Of a stretch of DNA of 64,000 nucleotides, positions 26,987-35,380 are shown piece after piece (positions within the stretch are counted from its first letter, which is position 1; each line of letters starts with the position of its first letter). The stretch is from Lysobacter_C sp966210725 (GTDB lineage: Bacteria > Pseudomonadota > Gammaproteobacteria > Xanthomonadales > Xanthomonadaceae), in contig CBIHLN010000002.1 of NCBI GenBank assembly GCA_966210725.1, positions 1 to 64,000 on the forward strand, read 5' to 3'. A program made the position numbers and the translations under genes. A model generated the notes under the pieces. It saw only the letters and a list, made by a program, of their open reading frames with translations. It was not told the origin of the DNA and did not search any database.

Positions 26987-27643
26987 CTACGGTGCGTCGG
27001 GCTGCCGTTCGGGTCGCGCCGCATCGAACGCGTCCATCGCCAGGCACTCGGCCTCGACGCGCGCGATGGTCGGGTAGGCCTCCATCGACACGCCGAAGCG
27101 GCGGGCGTTGTAGACCTGCGGCACCAGGCAGCAGTCGGCGATCGACGGCATGTCGCCCTCGCAGAAGCGTCCCGTCGACGGGTGGTCGGCCAGCAGGGCC
27201 TCGATGGCCGCGAAGCCTTCGGCGACCCAGTGCTTGACCCAGTCCTCGCGCTCGGGCTGGGGCACGTGCCAGGTGTTCTCGAAGTACTGCAACACCCGCA
27301 GGTTGTTGAGTGGGTGGATGTCGCAGGCGATGGCCAGCGCCAGCGAGCGCACGCGCTCGCGGTCGCGGCTCAGCGGCGGCAGCAGCGCCGGGGACGGCCA
27401 GGTTTCGTCGAGGTACTCCAGGATCGCCAGCGACTGCCGCATCACCCGGCTGCCGTGCTTGAGCACCGGCACCAGCCCCTGCGGGTTGGCCTCACGGAAT
27501 GCCGGCGTGTGCTGCTGGCCGCCGTCGCGCACCAGGTGCACCGGAATGGTGTCGTACGGCAGGCCCTTGAGGTTCAGGCCGATGCGCACGCGGTAGGCCG
27601 CGCTTGAACGCCAGTACGAATACAGCTGCAGTTGATCGCCCAC
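26987..27643 (-). CDS. maiA: Maleylacetoacetate isomerase (zeta-class GST)
   Basis: A 218-residue glutathione transferase that isomerises maleylacetoacetate to fumarylacetoacetate with glutathione. YSYWRSSAAYRVRIGLNLKG is the zeta-class active-site block (S-S-x-x-x-R-V-R-I), and ANPQGLVPVLKHG and RQSLAILEYLDE are the glutathione-binding segments. The frame is open far upstream, overlapping the fumarylacetoacetase gene; I begin at GTG 27643, with GGGGA ahead, which gives the family's usual length. It lies 101 bp after the fumarylacetoacetase-family gene on the same strand, and together they finish the homogentisate pathway whose hpd and hmgA genes are near 56-58 kb. Confidence 0.9.
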   Translation of the reverse strand: MGDQLQLYSYWRSSAAYRVRIGLNLKGLPYDTIPVHLVRDGGQQHTPAFREANPQGLVPVLKHGSRVMRQSLAILEYLDETWPSPALLPPLSRDRERVRSLALAIACDIHPLNNLRVLQYFENTWHVPQPEREDWVKHWVAEGFAAIEALLADHPSTGRFCEGDMPSIADCCLVPQVYNARRFGVSMEAYPTIARVEAECLAMDAFDAARPERQPDAP

Positions 27644-27744
27644 GTCTCGGTCCCCAGTCCCCAGGCCCGCTCTACGCGGCCGTCCAAGATAAACGGCGCC
27701 GGCGGCCCGAAGCGGACCATCCGCCGGCGCCCGCAGCCCGTCGG

Positions 27745-28731
27745 TCAGCCTTCGGCGCGTTCGATGCGCTGCTCTATCGCGCCGAAGATCGAGGCGCCCG
27801 CCTCGTCCAGCATTTCGATACGCACGGTGTCCCCGAACTTCATGAACGGCGTGCTCGGCTTGCCATGCTCCAGCGTTTCCACCGTGCGGCGCTCGGCGAA
27901 GCACGAGGCGCCCAGAGAGGTGTCCTGGTTGGCGACGGTGCCGGAGCCGACGATCGTGCCGGCCGACAACGGGCGGGTCTTGGCGGCGTGGGCGACCAAC
28001 TGGCCGAAGTCGAACTGCATGTCCACGCCCGCCTCCGGTGCGCCGAACCACTCGCCGTTGATGTGGGTGAGCAGCGGCCGGTGCAGCTTGCTGCCCTTCC
28101 ATGCATCGCCGAGTTCGTCGGGCGTCACGAACACCGGGCTCAACGCCGAGCGCGGCTTGGACTGCAGGAAGCCGAACCCCTTGGCGAGCTCCCCCGGGAT
28201 CAGGTTACGCAGGCTGACGTCGTTGACCAGACCGACCAGCTGGATGTGGCCGGCGGCCTGCTCGGCGCTCACCGCCATCGGCACATCGTCGGTCACGACC
28301 ACGAGCTCGGCTTCCAGGTCGATGCCGTATTCCTCGCTGGGCACGCGCACCGGATCGCGCGCGCCGTAGAAGCCGGCACTGACGGCCTGGTACATCAGCG
28401 GGTCGGTGTAGAAGCTTTCCGGCACCTCGGCGCCGCGGGCGCGTCGCACGCGCTCCACGTGCGGCAGGTAGGCGCTGCCGTCGACGAACTCGTAGGCGCG
28501 CGGCAGCGGCGAGGCCAGCTGGGCCATGTCGACATCGAACGCGCCCTCCGCCGTACCGGCGTTGAGCGCTTCGGACAGGGTGTTCAGGCGGGGCGCGGTG
28601 CTGGACCAGTCCTCCAGCGCGCGCTGCAGCGTGTCGGCGATACCGGTGGCGCGGACGGCGCGGGACAGGTCGCGGGAGACGACGATCAGGGTGCCGTCGC
28701 GGCCGCCTTCCTTGAGTGAGCCGAGCTTCAT
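27745..28731 (-). CDS. Fumarylacetoacetate hydrolase family protein
   Basis: A 328-residue enzyme expected to split fumarylacetoacetate into fumarate and acetoacetate, the last step of tyrosine degradation. Metal-site and core motifs visible are EEYGIDLEAELVVVTDDVPM (E-x-E), LVGLVNDVSLRNLIP, SKPRSALSPVFVTPDELG and GSGTVANQDTS. The architecture is that of the bacterial 330-residue FAA hydrolases, shorter than animal FAH (about 420), so I keep the family name although the neighbouring maiA supports the fumarylacetoacetase role. ATG 28731 has GAGGT five bases ahead. Confidence 0.88.
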   Translation of the reverse strand: MKLGSLKEGGRDGTLIVVSRDLSRAVRATGIADTLQRALEDWSSTAPRLNTLSEALNAGTAEGAFDVDMAQLASPLPRAYEFVDGSAYLPHVERVRRARGAEVPESFYTDPLMYQAVSAGFYGARDPVRVPSEEYGIDLEAELVVVTDDVPMAVSAEQAAGHIQLVGLVNDVSLRNLIPGELAKGFGFLQSKPRSALSPVFVTPDELGDAWKGSKLHRPLLTHINGEWFGAPEAGVDMQFDFGQLVAHAAKTRPLSAGTIVGSGTVANQDTSLGASCFAERRTVETLEHGKPSTPFMKFGDTVRIEMLDEAGASIFGAIEQRIERAEG

Positions 28732-28879
28732 GGGGGACCTCGATGTGACTGCGCGTGGCGCGATGGTTTCAAGTGTAACCGTTGCCCGTGGGCGCCGCGA
28801 CCGCACCACGAGGCGGCAGCGAGGCGCGGCCATGCTCGCGGCGCGCATCCTGGGGAACAACCACCCAAGGCGGGGCAAC

Positions 28880-28905
28880 AAAAAACCCGCCACGTGGGCG
28901 GGTTT
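28880..28905 (-). terminator. Intrinsic terminator after tRNA-Gln
   Basis: A 9-bp stem AAACCCGCC/GGCGGGTTT with a 5-base loop; on the minus strand it ends in six T residues, 13 bp after the tRNA CCA end. It fits termination of the tRNA transcript. Confidence 0.85.
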
Positions 28906-28917
28906 CTCGTTTGGATC

Positions 28918-28992
28918 TGGCAGCCCCGGAAGGATTCGAACCTCCGAATGCCTGAGTCAGAGTCAGGTGCCTTACCGCTTGGCGACGGGGCT
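28918..28992 (-). tRNA. tRNA-Gln (anticodon CTG)
   Basis: Read on the minus strand, the acceptor stem AGCCCCG pairs with CGGGGCT, followed by G73 and an encoded CCA. The anticodon arm is CCTGA-CTCTGAC-TCAGG, giving anticodon CTG for CAG codons, and the T arm is GGAGG-TTCGAAT-CCTTC. Length is 75 nt. It stands alone between rpsI and the fumarylacetoacetase-family gene and is followed by a clear terminator. Confidence 0.95.
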
Positions 28993-29070
28993 ATGGAGCT
29001 GATTTTAGCGCCTCTACCCGGCATCCGCACCCTCTGGGGCGGACGCCGTTCAAGAGCGCCCCAGGCGCGA

Positions 29071-29463
29071 TTAGCGCTTGGAGAACTGGGTGGCGCGGCG
29101 TGCCTTGTGCAGGCCGACCTTCTTGCGCTCGACCTCGCGGGCGTCGCGGGTCATGAAGCCGGCCTTGCGCAGCTCGGACTTCAGCGACTCGTCGTATTCC
29201 ACCAGCGCGCGGGCGATGCCCAGGCGGATCGCACCGGCCTGGCCGGTGGTGCCGCCGCCGGCGACGGTGACGTTGACGTCGAACTTGTCGGTCGACTGGG
29301 TCAGCTCGAGCGGCTGGCGCACGATCATGCGCGCGGTCTCGCGACCGAAGAACTCATCGATCGGACGCTGGTTGACGGTGATCTTCCCGTCGCCCTTGCG
29401 CAGGTACACGCGGGCGGTGGAGGACTTGCGGCGGCCGGTGCCGTAATTCTGCTGGATTGCCAT
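29071..29463 (-). CDS. rpsI: 30S ribosomal protein S9
   Basis: A 130-residue S9 protein: YGTGRRKSSTARVYL at the N-terminus, GGGTTGQAGAIRLGIARAL in the middle and the basic tail DAREVERKKVGLHKARRA ending in QFSKR, which reaches the ribosomal P site. It follows rplM by 10 bp, the standard L13-S9 operon. Confidence 0.97.
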   Translation of the reverse strand: MAIQQNYGTGRRKSSTARVYLRKGDGKITVNQRPIDEFFGRETARMIVRQPLELTQSTDKFDVNVTVAGGGTTGQAGAIRLGIARALVEYDESLKSELRKAGFMTRDAREVERKKVGLHKARRATQFSKR

Positions 29464-29473
29464 GATCGGTACC

Positions 29474-29902
29474 TTAGAAGTCCAGCGGCTGCGGCTGCTG
29501 GGCGGAATGCGGATGCTCGGAGCCCTTGTAGACCTTGAGCTTGCGGTACATCGCGCGGCCGAGCGGATTCTTGGGCAGCATGCCCTTCACGCCGGTCTCG
29601 ATGACGCGCTCGGGGTGGCGCTCCAGCGCCTGGCCCAGGGTCTCGGTCTTGAGGTTGCCGATGTACCCCGTGAAACGGTGGTACTTCTTGTCGGTCAGCT
29701 TCTTGCCCGTGACCACGATCTTCTCGGCGTTGATCACGACGATGTAATCGCCGGTGTCGACGTGCGGGGTGTAGACGGGCTTGTGCTTGCCACGCAGGCG
29801 GCGGGCGAGCTCGGCGCAGAGGCGGCCGAGGGTCTTGCCTTCGGCATCGACCACGTACCAGTCACGCTGGACGGTCTCGTTCTTGGCGGTGAAAGTCTTC
29901 AT
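29474..29902 (-). CDS. rplM: 50S ribosomal protein L13
   Basis: A 142-residue L13 protein of the usual length. KTFTAKNETVQRDWYVVDAE starts it, YIVVINAEKIVVTGKKLTDK and MLPKNPLGRAMYRKLKVYKG are the family's signature regions. It is the first gene of the rplM-rpsI operon; 180 bp separate it from the divergent glcF-like gene. Confidence 0.97.
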   Translation of the reverse strand: MKTFTAKNETVQRDWYVVDAEGKTLGRLCAELARRLRGKHKPVYTPHVDTGDYIVVINAEKIVVTGKKLTDKKYHRFTGYIGNLKTETLGQALERHPERVIETGVKGMLPKNPLGRAMYRKLKVYKGSEHPHSAQQPQPLDF

Positions 29903-30082
29903 GACGGTATGCGGTTACCTGGTCGGGCGGGTTGCGCGCGGCGTTGCGCCGGCGGAACTTTGCCTCGCGTTGTTGAAGCGGGGGACGAAAGAGGCGGAAT
30001 GATACCGGCCCGCCTGCCCGGCCGCAACCCACCCCCTCCGCCGCGGATCCGGCCGCCGCCGCCCGGTGTAGCATCGCCGGCC

Positions 30083-31285
30083 ATGTCCGCCACCCCGCAC
30101 CCTGCAGCGCGCCCCGCCGGTGCGGGCCTTTCGCGGCCCCCTGCCGACCCGCTGCTGGCGCTGGCGGACCGCTGCGTCCAGTGCGGGCTGTGCCTGCCCA
30201 GCTGCCCCACCTATGCCGTGGACCGGCTGGAAGCCGAGTCGCCCCGCGGCCGCATTGCATGGGTGCGGCACATCGCGCAGGGCACCGTCGCGCCTACACC
30301 CGCCGGCGAGGCCCACCTCGATCACTGCCTGGGCTGCCGGACCTGCGAATCGGTATGCCCGGCCGGGGTGGAGTACGGCGCGCTGCTGGTGGAGGCCCGC
30401 GCACGCCAGCGCGGCCGTCGCGCGCCGCGCCTGTTCCAGCGACTCATCGAGGGCCTTGCCGCGCGCCCGCGACTGCTCTCGACGCTGCTGTCGATGTCCC
30501 GGTGGGTGCCCCCGACGTGGCGCCGCGGCCTGCCCCCACCGCCGCCGGTTGACAGCGAGCCGCCGATCCCGGTGCCGGCCAGGGTGCCGATGCCGCCCGA
30601 TCCGCGACCGTCAGTGGCGATTTTCAGCGGCTGCGTGGCCCGGCCCTACGAGCGCGGGCTGCGCGACGCCGTCGCCGCCCTGTGCGCGGCCACCGGAACC
30701 CAGGTGCATGCGCCGACCGGACAGACCTGCTGCGGTGCGCTGCACGCGCACGGCGGCAACCGCGGGCAAGCCGACGCGCTGGCGGCGCACAACCGGCGGG
30801 CCTTCGCCGGCCAGGGCACCGTGCTGACCTTGGCCAGTGGGTGCCACGCGTCCGTTTCGAATGCGCTGGCGGGCGAGGCCGGGGCCATCGACGCGATCCA
30901 GTGGCTCGACAGCCGCGCGCCTGCGCTGACGTTCCAGCCCACCCCGGTGCGGGTCGCGCTGCACCTGCCCTGCACGCAGCGCAATGTGGTGCGCTCCGTC
31001 GCTGCACTGCGCCGCCTGCTGGACCGCGTGCCGGGGCTGGAGGTGGTCGAACTCGACGCCGGCACCGGGTGCTGCGGCGCGTCCGGATTGAACATGCTGC
31101 TGGACCGCGACCGCGCCGCCGAACACCGCACGCCGCTTGTACGTCAGTTCGAGGGCAGCGGTGCGACGCGGCTGCTCAGCGCCAACATCGGCTGCCGGTT
31201 GCATCTGGCGGGCGCGGTCGACGCGCCCGTGCAGCATCCCCTGGAGTTCCTCGCGTCGCGGCTGGTCGCCTCCACGCCGGCGTAA
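30083..31285 (+). CDS. glcF: Glycolate oxidase iron-sulfur subunit-like protein (GlcF/CCG family)
   Basis: A 400-residue cytoplasmic protein with two 4Fe-4S motifs, CVQCGLCLPSCP (Cys31, 34, 37, 41) and CLGCRTCESVCP (Cys82, 85, 88, 92), and two CCG domains with QTCCGALHAHGG and GTGCCGASGLN. This is the layout of GlcF, the electron-transfer subunit of glycolate oxidase, and of LutA/GlpC relatives. Partner subunits GlcD and GlcE are not in the window, so the exact substrate is unsettled. The frame extends upstream across the rplM region; ATG 30083 is the first sensible start. coq7 follows after 25 bp on the same strand. Confidence 0.82.
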   Translation: MSATPHPAARPAGAGLSRPPADPLLALADRCVQCGLCLPSCPTYAVDRLEAESPRGRIAWVRHIAQGTVAPTPAGEAHLDHCLGCRTCESVCPAGVEYGALLVEARARQRGRRAPRLFQRLIEGLAARPRLLSTLLSMSRWVPPTWRRGLPPPPPVDSEPPIPVPARVPMPPDPRPSVAIFSGCVARPYERGLRDAVAALCAATGTQVHAPTGQTCCGALHAHGGNRGQADALAAHNRRAFAGQGTVLTLASGCHASVSNALAGEAGAIDAIQWLDSRAPALTFQPTPVRVALHLPCTQRNVVRSVAALRRLLDRVPGLEVVELDAGTGCCGASGLNMLLDRDRAAEHRTPLVRQFEGSGATRLLSANIGCRLHLAGAVDAPVQHPLEFLASRLVASTPA

Positions 31286-31310
31286 GGTCGCGCGCCTACA
31301 CTTGCACGCC

Positions 31311-31952
31311 ATGAACACACGCTCGCTTTCCCCGCTCGACCGCCTGCTGTCCGACCTGCAGCGCGCGATGGACACTGTCGCCGGCGCGCCCGTATCCGAG
31401 CGCCCCAACCCGGCCCGCGACGAGGCCGACATCGTGCTGGATGACGCCGAGCGCCGGCATGCCGCCGGGTTGATGCGCATCAACCACGTCGGCGAGGTCT
31501 GCGCGCAGGCGCTGTACTGCGGCCAGGCCGCGGTGGCGCGTGACGGCGCGACGCGCGAGCACCTGCTGGCCGCCGCGCAGGAGGAAACCGACCACCTGGC
31601 CTGGTGCGCGGACCGCCTGCACGAACTCGACAGCCGGCCCAGCCTGCTCAACCCGGTGTGGTACGCCGGCAGCTATGCGATCGGCGCGCTCGCCGGCCTG
31701 CGCGGCGACGGCTGGAACCTGGGCTTCGTGGTCGAGACCGAGCGCCAGGTTGAAGCCCATATCGACGAGCACCTGCAGTCACTGCCGCCGGCCGATGCGC
31801 GCAGCCGCGCCATCCTGCAGGTGATGAAAGCCGACGAGGCGCGCCACGCCGATGCCGCCGAACAGGCCGGCGCGCGCCTCCTGCCGATGCCGGTGCCGAC
31901 GTTGATGGCCGCGGCATCGAAGCTGATGAAGTCGGTGGCGTACAGGATCTGA
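31311..31952 (+). CDS. coq7: Ubiquinone biosynthesis hydroxylase Coq7
   Basis: A 213-residue di-iron hydroxylase for the 2-octaprenyl-3-methyl-6-methoxy-benzoquinol step of ubiquinone synthesis. Iron ligands are seen in NHVGEVCAQALYCGQ, QEETDHLAW, ETERQVEAHIDEHL and KADEARHADAA, the paired E-x6-Y and E-x-x-H motifs. Length matches proteobacterial Coq7. ATG 31311 starts 25 bp after the iron-sulfur protein gene. The 3' side is a REP cassette and then a terminator shared with speD. Confidence 0.95.
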   Translation: MNTRSLSPLDRLLSDLQRAMDTVAGAPVSERPNPARDEADIVLDDAERRHAAGLMRINHVGEVCAQALYCGQAAVARDGATREHLLAAAQEETDHLAWCADRLHELDSRPSLLNPVWYAGSYAIGALAGLRGDGWNLGFVVETERQVEAHIDEHLQSLPPADARSRAILQVMKADEARHADAAEQAGARLLPMPVPTLMAAASKLMKSVAYRI

Positions 31953-31973
31953 CGCGATGCGCTGCAGGAATCT

Positions 31974-32124
31974 GCAGGAGCGGTTTCAGCCGCGATGCCT
32001 TCCCCCGCAATCCACGCCTTACTGTAGGAGCGACGTGAGTCGCGACCGCGCAACGCCGGTCGAGCGCGCATCGCGACTCATGTCGCTCCTGCAGGGACCG
32101 GTTCGGGGCTGAAGCCGATCCTAC
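31974..32124. repeat. REP cassette A (nested inverted GTAG-type REPs)
   Basis: Four short palindromic units in the coq7-speD gap. Outer units (31974-31999 forward, 32105-32124 reverse) are of the 'TTCA' type, consensus GTAGGAGCGGCTTCAGCCGC. Inner units (32024-32047 forward, 32068-32092 reverse) are of the 'GTGA' type, consensus GTAGGAGCGACGTGAGTCGC. The order is outer-forward, inner-forward, inner-reverse, outer-reverse. Each unit has a GTAG/GCAG head and a short hairpin, as in REP elements. Confidence 0.85.
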
Positions 32125-32185
32125 AAAGACGCGTGAGCGCCTGGGGGGCTCGGACCCGCGACATGAGCTCGAACCCACGACATGA

Positions 32186-32210
32186 AAAAGGCCGGCAATG
32201 CCGGCCTTTT
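32186..32210. terminator. Bidirectional terminator between coq7 and speD
   Basis: An 11-bp perfect stem AAAAGGCCGGC/GCCGGCCTTTT with loop AAT and T residues on both strands. It lies 30 bp after the speD stop and also downstream of coq7, so it can serve both convergent genes. Confidence 0.88.
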
Positions 32211-32239
32211 CTGCGACTGCACATCGGCAGAACCGGCGG

Positions 32240-33031
32240 TCAATCCGCCAGGTTGCGCCCGTGGTACAGCTCCTCGATCTCGCGCTTGAGCCGCGCTTCG
32301 ATCTTCATGCGCTCCTTGAACGACAGGTTGCGCGCCTTTTCCTCGAACAGGTACCGGTCCAGGTCGAAGTCCTTCAGGTGCATCTTCGTGTGGTAGATGT
32401 TTTCCTGGTAGACGTTGACGTCGAGCATCTCGTAACGGGACTTGATGTTCTTGGCCAGGTAGTCCTGGATCGAGTTGATCTTGTGGTCGATGTAGTGCTT
32501 CTTGCCCTTCACGTCGCGGGTGAAGCCGCGCACCCGGTAGTCCATCACCACGATGTCGGACTCGAGACTCTCGATCAGGTAGTTGAGTGCCTTCAGCGGC
32601 GAGATCACGCCGCAGGTGGCCACGTCGATGTCGGCGCGGAAGGTCGCGATGCCGTTGTCCGGGTGCGTCTCCGGATAGGTGTGCACCGTGATGTGCGACT
32701 TGTCCATGTGCGCGACCACGGCGTCGGAGATCACGCCCTTGGCATCGCGCTTGTCGACCACCGGCTCCTCGGAAATGAGGATCGTCACCGACGCGCCCTG
32801 GGGGTCGTAGTCCTGGCGCGCGATGTTGAGGATGTTGGCGCCGATGATGTCGGCCACGTCCGTGAGGATCTGGGTCAACCGGTCGGCGTTGTATTCCTCG
32901 TCGATGTACTCGATGTAGCGCTGCCGCTCCTCTTCGGAGGCGGCGAAGCTGACATCGTAGATATTGAACGAGAGGGCCTTGGTGAGGTTGTTGAAGCCCT
33001 GCAACCTGAGGCGCGGCAGCGGTTTGACCAC
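32240..33031 (-). CDS. speD: S-adenosylmethionine decarboxylase proenzyme
   Basis: A 263-residue AdoMetDC of the E. coli type, which makes the aminopropyl donor for spermidine. The self-cleavage site MDKSHITVHTYPETHP is intact: with a GTG start at 33031 the cleavage falls between Lys111 and Ser112, as in E. coli, and the length agrees (264 in E. coli). This decides the start over the upstream TTG at 33067. LQGFNNLTKALSFNIYD matches the N-terminus of the family. Ser112 would become the pyruvoyl cofactor. The gene is divergent from clp. Confidence 0.95.
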   Translation of the reverse strand: MVKPLPRLRLQGFNNLTKALSFNIYDVSFAASEEERQRYIEYIDEEYNADRLTQILTDVADIIGANILNIARQDYDPQGASVTILISEEPVVDKRDAKGVISDAVVAHMDKSHITVHTYPETHPDNGIATFRADIDVATCGVISPLKALNYLIESLESDIVVMDYRVRGFTRDVKGKKHYIDHKINSIQDYLAKNIKSRYEMLDVNVYQENIYHTKMHLKDFDLDRYLFEEKARNLSFKERMKIEARLKREIEELYHGRNLAD

Positions 33032-33135
33032 GGTGGGGGGTCCCGGATCTGGCAGTGGAATCGGCAATTATGGGGCATTCGGCCGGTGGGGTGAAACCGC
33101 GGCCGACCCGCGACCCCGCCCGTTCGCGTCAGCAT

Positions 33136-33165
33136 TTGCCCCGGCACGTCGCTTGGGCCTAAGCT
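33136..33165 (+). promoter_or_regulatory. Possible sigma70-type promoter for clp
   Basis: TTGCCC (33136-33141) and TAAGCT (33160-33165) are 18 bases apart in the speD-clp gap, just upstream of the clp ATG at 33192. The hexamers are only moderate matches, so this is a tentative call. Confidence 0.3.
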
Positions 33166-33191
33166 CGGCCGATCACACCAGCCTGCCGCCC

Positions 33192-33881
33192 ATGTCCGCC
33201 ACCTCGGTTGCACACCTGACTGCCCAACGCCGCACCCACAGCCCGTTGATGCCGGATACGTCGGTCATCGAGCGGTTCCTCGCGCACAGCCATCGCCGCC
33301 GGTACCCGTCGCGCACCGACGTGTTCCGCCCCGGCGACCCGGCCAGCACCCTGTACTACGTGGTGTCCGGCTCGGTCAGCATCATTGCCGAGGAAGACGA
33401 CGGGCGTGAGCTGGTGCTGGGGTACTTCGGCCCGGGGGAGTTCGTCGGCGAGCTGGGGCTGTTCATCGAGAACGACCGGCGCGAGGTCATCCTGCGCACC
33501 CGAGCGGCCTGCGAGCTGGCCGAGATCGGGCACGAACGCTTCTACGACCTGTTGCTGGGCCGGCTGTCGATGGACGCGCCCAAGCTGCTGTACGCGATCG
33601 GCTCGCAGATCTCCCGCCGCCTCCTCGACACCAGCCGCAAGGCCGGGCGCCTGGCGTTCCTGGATGTCACCGACCGCATCGTCCGCGCCCTGCACGACCT
33701 GGCAAAGGAGCCCGAGGCGATGAGCCACCCGGACGGCACCCAGTTGCGTGTGTCGCGCCAGGAGCTGTCGCGCCTGGTGGGCTGCTCGCGCGAGATGGCC
33801 GGCCGCGTGCTCAAAAAGCTGGAAGCCGACGGCAAGCTGCACGCGCGCGGCAAGACCGTCGTCCTGTACGGGACCCGCTGA
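33192..33881 (+). CDS. clp: CRP-like global regulator Clp
   Basis: A 229-residue CRP/FNR-family transcription factor. Residues about 25-140 are a cyclic-nucleotide-binding fold (FRPGDPASTLYYVVSGSVSI, FGPGEFVGELGLF), and the C-terminus holds the helix-turn-helix VSRQELSRLVGCSREMAGRV. At the ligand site the Arg-Ser pair of E. coli CRP is Arg97-Glu98 here; in Xanthomonas Clp the matching Glu99 is tied to c-di-GMP binding instead of cAMP, so this is probably a c-di-GMP-sensing Clp. It controls virulence, exoenzymes and polysaccharide in relatives. ATG 33192 gives the family length (230 in Xanthomonas). A GNAT gene overlaps its stop. Confidence 0.93.
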   Translation: MSATSVAHLTAQRRTHSPLMPDTSVIERFLAHSHRRRYPSRTDVFRPGDPASTLYYVVSGSVSIIAEEDDGRELVLGYFGPGEFVGELGLFIENDRREVILRTRAACELAEIGHERFYDLLLGRLSMDAPKLLYAIGSQISRRLLDTSRKAGRLAFLDVTDRIVRALHDLAKEPEAMSHPDGTQLRVSRQELSRLVGCSREMAGRVLKKLEADGKLHARGKTVVLYGTR

Positions 33882-34348
33882 TGGGACGGCTGGCCAGCCT
33901 CGACGATGGCCAGCCCCAGACGACCGTCCGCACGGCCGCCCTGGGCGACGCCGCCGACGTGGCGCCATTGCTTGAGGCATTGGGGTATCCCTGCACGCGT
34001 GACGAGGCCGCCGAGCGCATCTTGGTCGCGCTCTCCGACCCGCGCCAGCAGCTGCTGCTGGCCGAGCGCGACGGCCATGTCTGCGGCCTGGTCGCCCTGC
34101 ATACGCTCTACATGATCGCCAACGGCGCGGACCTGGCGCGCATCACCGCGCTGGTGGTCGACCCGACCTGCCACCGCCAGGGCGTCGGACGCCGCCTGCT
34201 GCGCGAAGCCGAGGCCGTCGCACGTCGCACCGGCGCGGCCCGCATCGAAGTCACCAGCGGCGCGCAGCGCACCGAAGCACGCGCGTTCTACTGCGGCTGC
34301 GGGTACAGCGACGACTCGCAGCGCTTCGTGAAACTGCTGGGCGATTGA
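33881..34348 (+). CDS. GNAT family N-acetyltransferase
   Basis: A 155-residue acetyl-CoA-dependent acyltransferase. RITALVVDPTCHRQGVGRRLL carries the pyrophosphate-binding Q/R-x-x-G-x-G/A motif A, and EARAFYCGCGY the C-terminal motif B. Acceptor unknown. The ATG overlaps the clp stop (TGATG), so it is translated with clp; whether it modifies a regulator in that pathway is open. Confidence 0.88.
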   Translation: MGRLASLDDGQPQTTVRTAALGDAADVAPLLEALGYPCTRDEAAERILVALSDPRQQLLLAERDGHVCGLVALHTLYMIANGADLARITALVVDPTCHRQGVGRRLLREAEAVARRTGAARIEVTSGAQRTEARAFYCGCGYSDDSQRFVKLLGD

Positions 34349-34364
34349 GTGACGCCCTGCTCTT

Positions 34365-34533
34365 GCAGGAGCGGCTTCAGCCGCCATCCCGGGGTTTTTG
34401 CACGAGCGATTGCAGAAGCGACGTAAGTCTCGACCGCGGCAGTTGCACTGCCACGCAGCATCCGACTTCAGAGTCGCGACTCACGTCGCTCCTACAGGGG
34501 GGTGAAGAAGCATCGCGGCTGAAGCCGCTTCTA
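34365..34533. repeat. REP cassette B (nested inverted GTAG-type REPs)
   Basis: Same layout as the cassette at 31974-32124: outer TTCA-type units at 34365-34387 (forward) and 34510-34533 (reverse), inner GTGA-type units at 34412-34435 (forward, degenerate) and 34473-34495 (reverse, close to consensus GTAGGAGCGACGTGAGTCGC). It fills the gap between the convergent GNAT and HAD-phosphatase genes; no standard terminator was seen there, so the hairpins may take that role. Confidence 0.85.
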
Positions 34534-34544
34534 CAGATGCGTGC

Positions 34545-35300
34545 TTACGGCTGCTGCGCTGCGGCCGGCATGGCGACGGGTTCGCCCGCGCGCCCGGGAC
34601 ATCCCCAGTTGAGGATCGGCGTGCCCGCCGGCAGCACGCGCTGGAACATCGCCACGCTGCCGTCCTTCGGATTGACGACGACGGGCCGCTGCGCCGCCTT
34701 CAACAGCGGCAGGTCCGCGCTGCTGTCGGTGTAGGCGGTGGCGATCGGCCCGGTGTAGCCGGCCTCGCGCAGCATCGTCATCTTCATTTCGTGGTGGCAG
34801 TGCCGCGTGGCGATCACCGCGCCCAGGCGCGGGCCGACCTGCGTGCCGACCACCGGCACGTCCTCGTGCGCGACGAATGCCAGGATCGCGCGCGCCAGCT
34901 CCGGCGGCGCGCCGGTGGCGATCACCACCCGGTCGCCGGCCTGCCGGTGGCGGTGCAGCACGTCCAGTGCGATCGGCAGCAGGCGCCCGCGGATCTGCAC
35001 GGTGTGGGTGTCGACGTAGCGATCAATCAGCGCGTCGATGTCGCGACGGCGGTGGAAGCCGATGGTCCCGACCCACACGAACGCCGAGATCCCGCGACGC
35101 CGCGTCGGCAGGAACGCCACCATCGGCCCGGCGACAGGTGCGATGAGCAGCGCCAGCAAGCGGCGCCACCATGCCCGCAGGATCAGCCACTTGAACAGGT
35201 GGCCGCCGGAGTCGCCGTCGTACAGCGTGTGGTCGAAATCGAACACCACCAGCGGCGCGCCGGCGCGGGCAGCGGGGTATCGGGGGCCGGCTTCACTCAT
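34545..35300 (-). CDS. HAD-IB family hydrolase (phosphoserine phosphatase-like)
   Basis: A 251-residue HAD phosphatase of subfamily IB. Motif I is VVFDFDHTLYDGDSG, motif II is VVIATGAPPELAR, the lysine lies in CHHEMKMTML, and motif III is AYTDSSADLPLL. Two hydrophobic stretches (WLILRAWW and LLALLIAPVAGPMVAF) form a cap or a membrane-touching helix pair, as in some SerB/PGP-like relatives. It removes phosphate from a small molecule or lipid head group; the substrate is unknown. ATG 35300 is preceded by non-conserved sequence overlapping the trpC region, 80 bp after trpC on the same strand. Confidence 0.87.
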   Translation of the reverse strand: MSEAGPRYPAARAGAPLVVFDFDHTLYDGDSGGHLFKWLILRAWWRRLLALLIAPVAGPMVAFLPTRRRGISAFVWVGTIGFHRRRDIDALIDRYVDTHTVQIRGRLLPIALDVLHRHRQAGDRVVIATGAPPELARAILAFVAHEDVPVVGTQVGPRLGAVIATRHCHHEMKMTMLREAGYTGPIATAYTDSSADLPLLKAAQRPVVVNPKDGSVAMFQRVLPAGTPILNWGCPGRAGEPVAMPAAAQQP

Positions 35301-35380
35301 GCGGGATCGGGTGGGATGCGTTGGGGCGATTGTGACGAAACGGGGCGGCGGTGGAAACGCGTGCGAATGGGCGCACGGCC

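Noticed and set aside
32140..32185. Possible tRNA fragment near GAACCCACGACAT
   Set aside because: Short similarity to a T-arm only; no acceptor or anticodon stem can be built.
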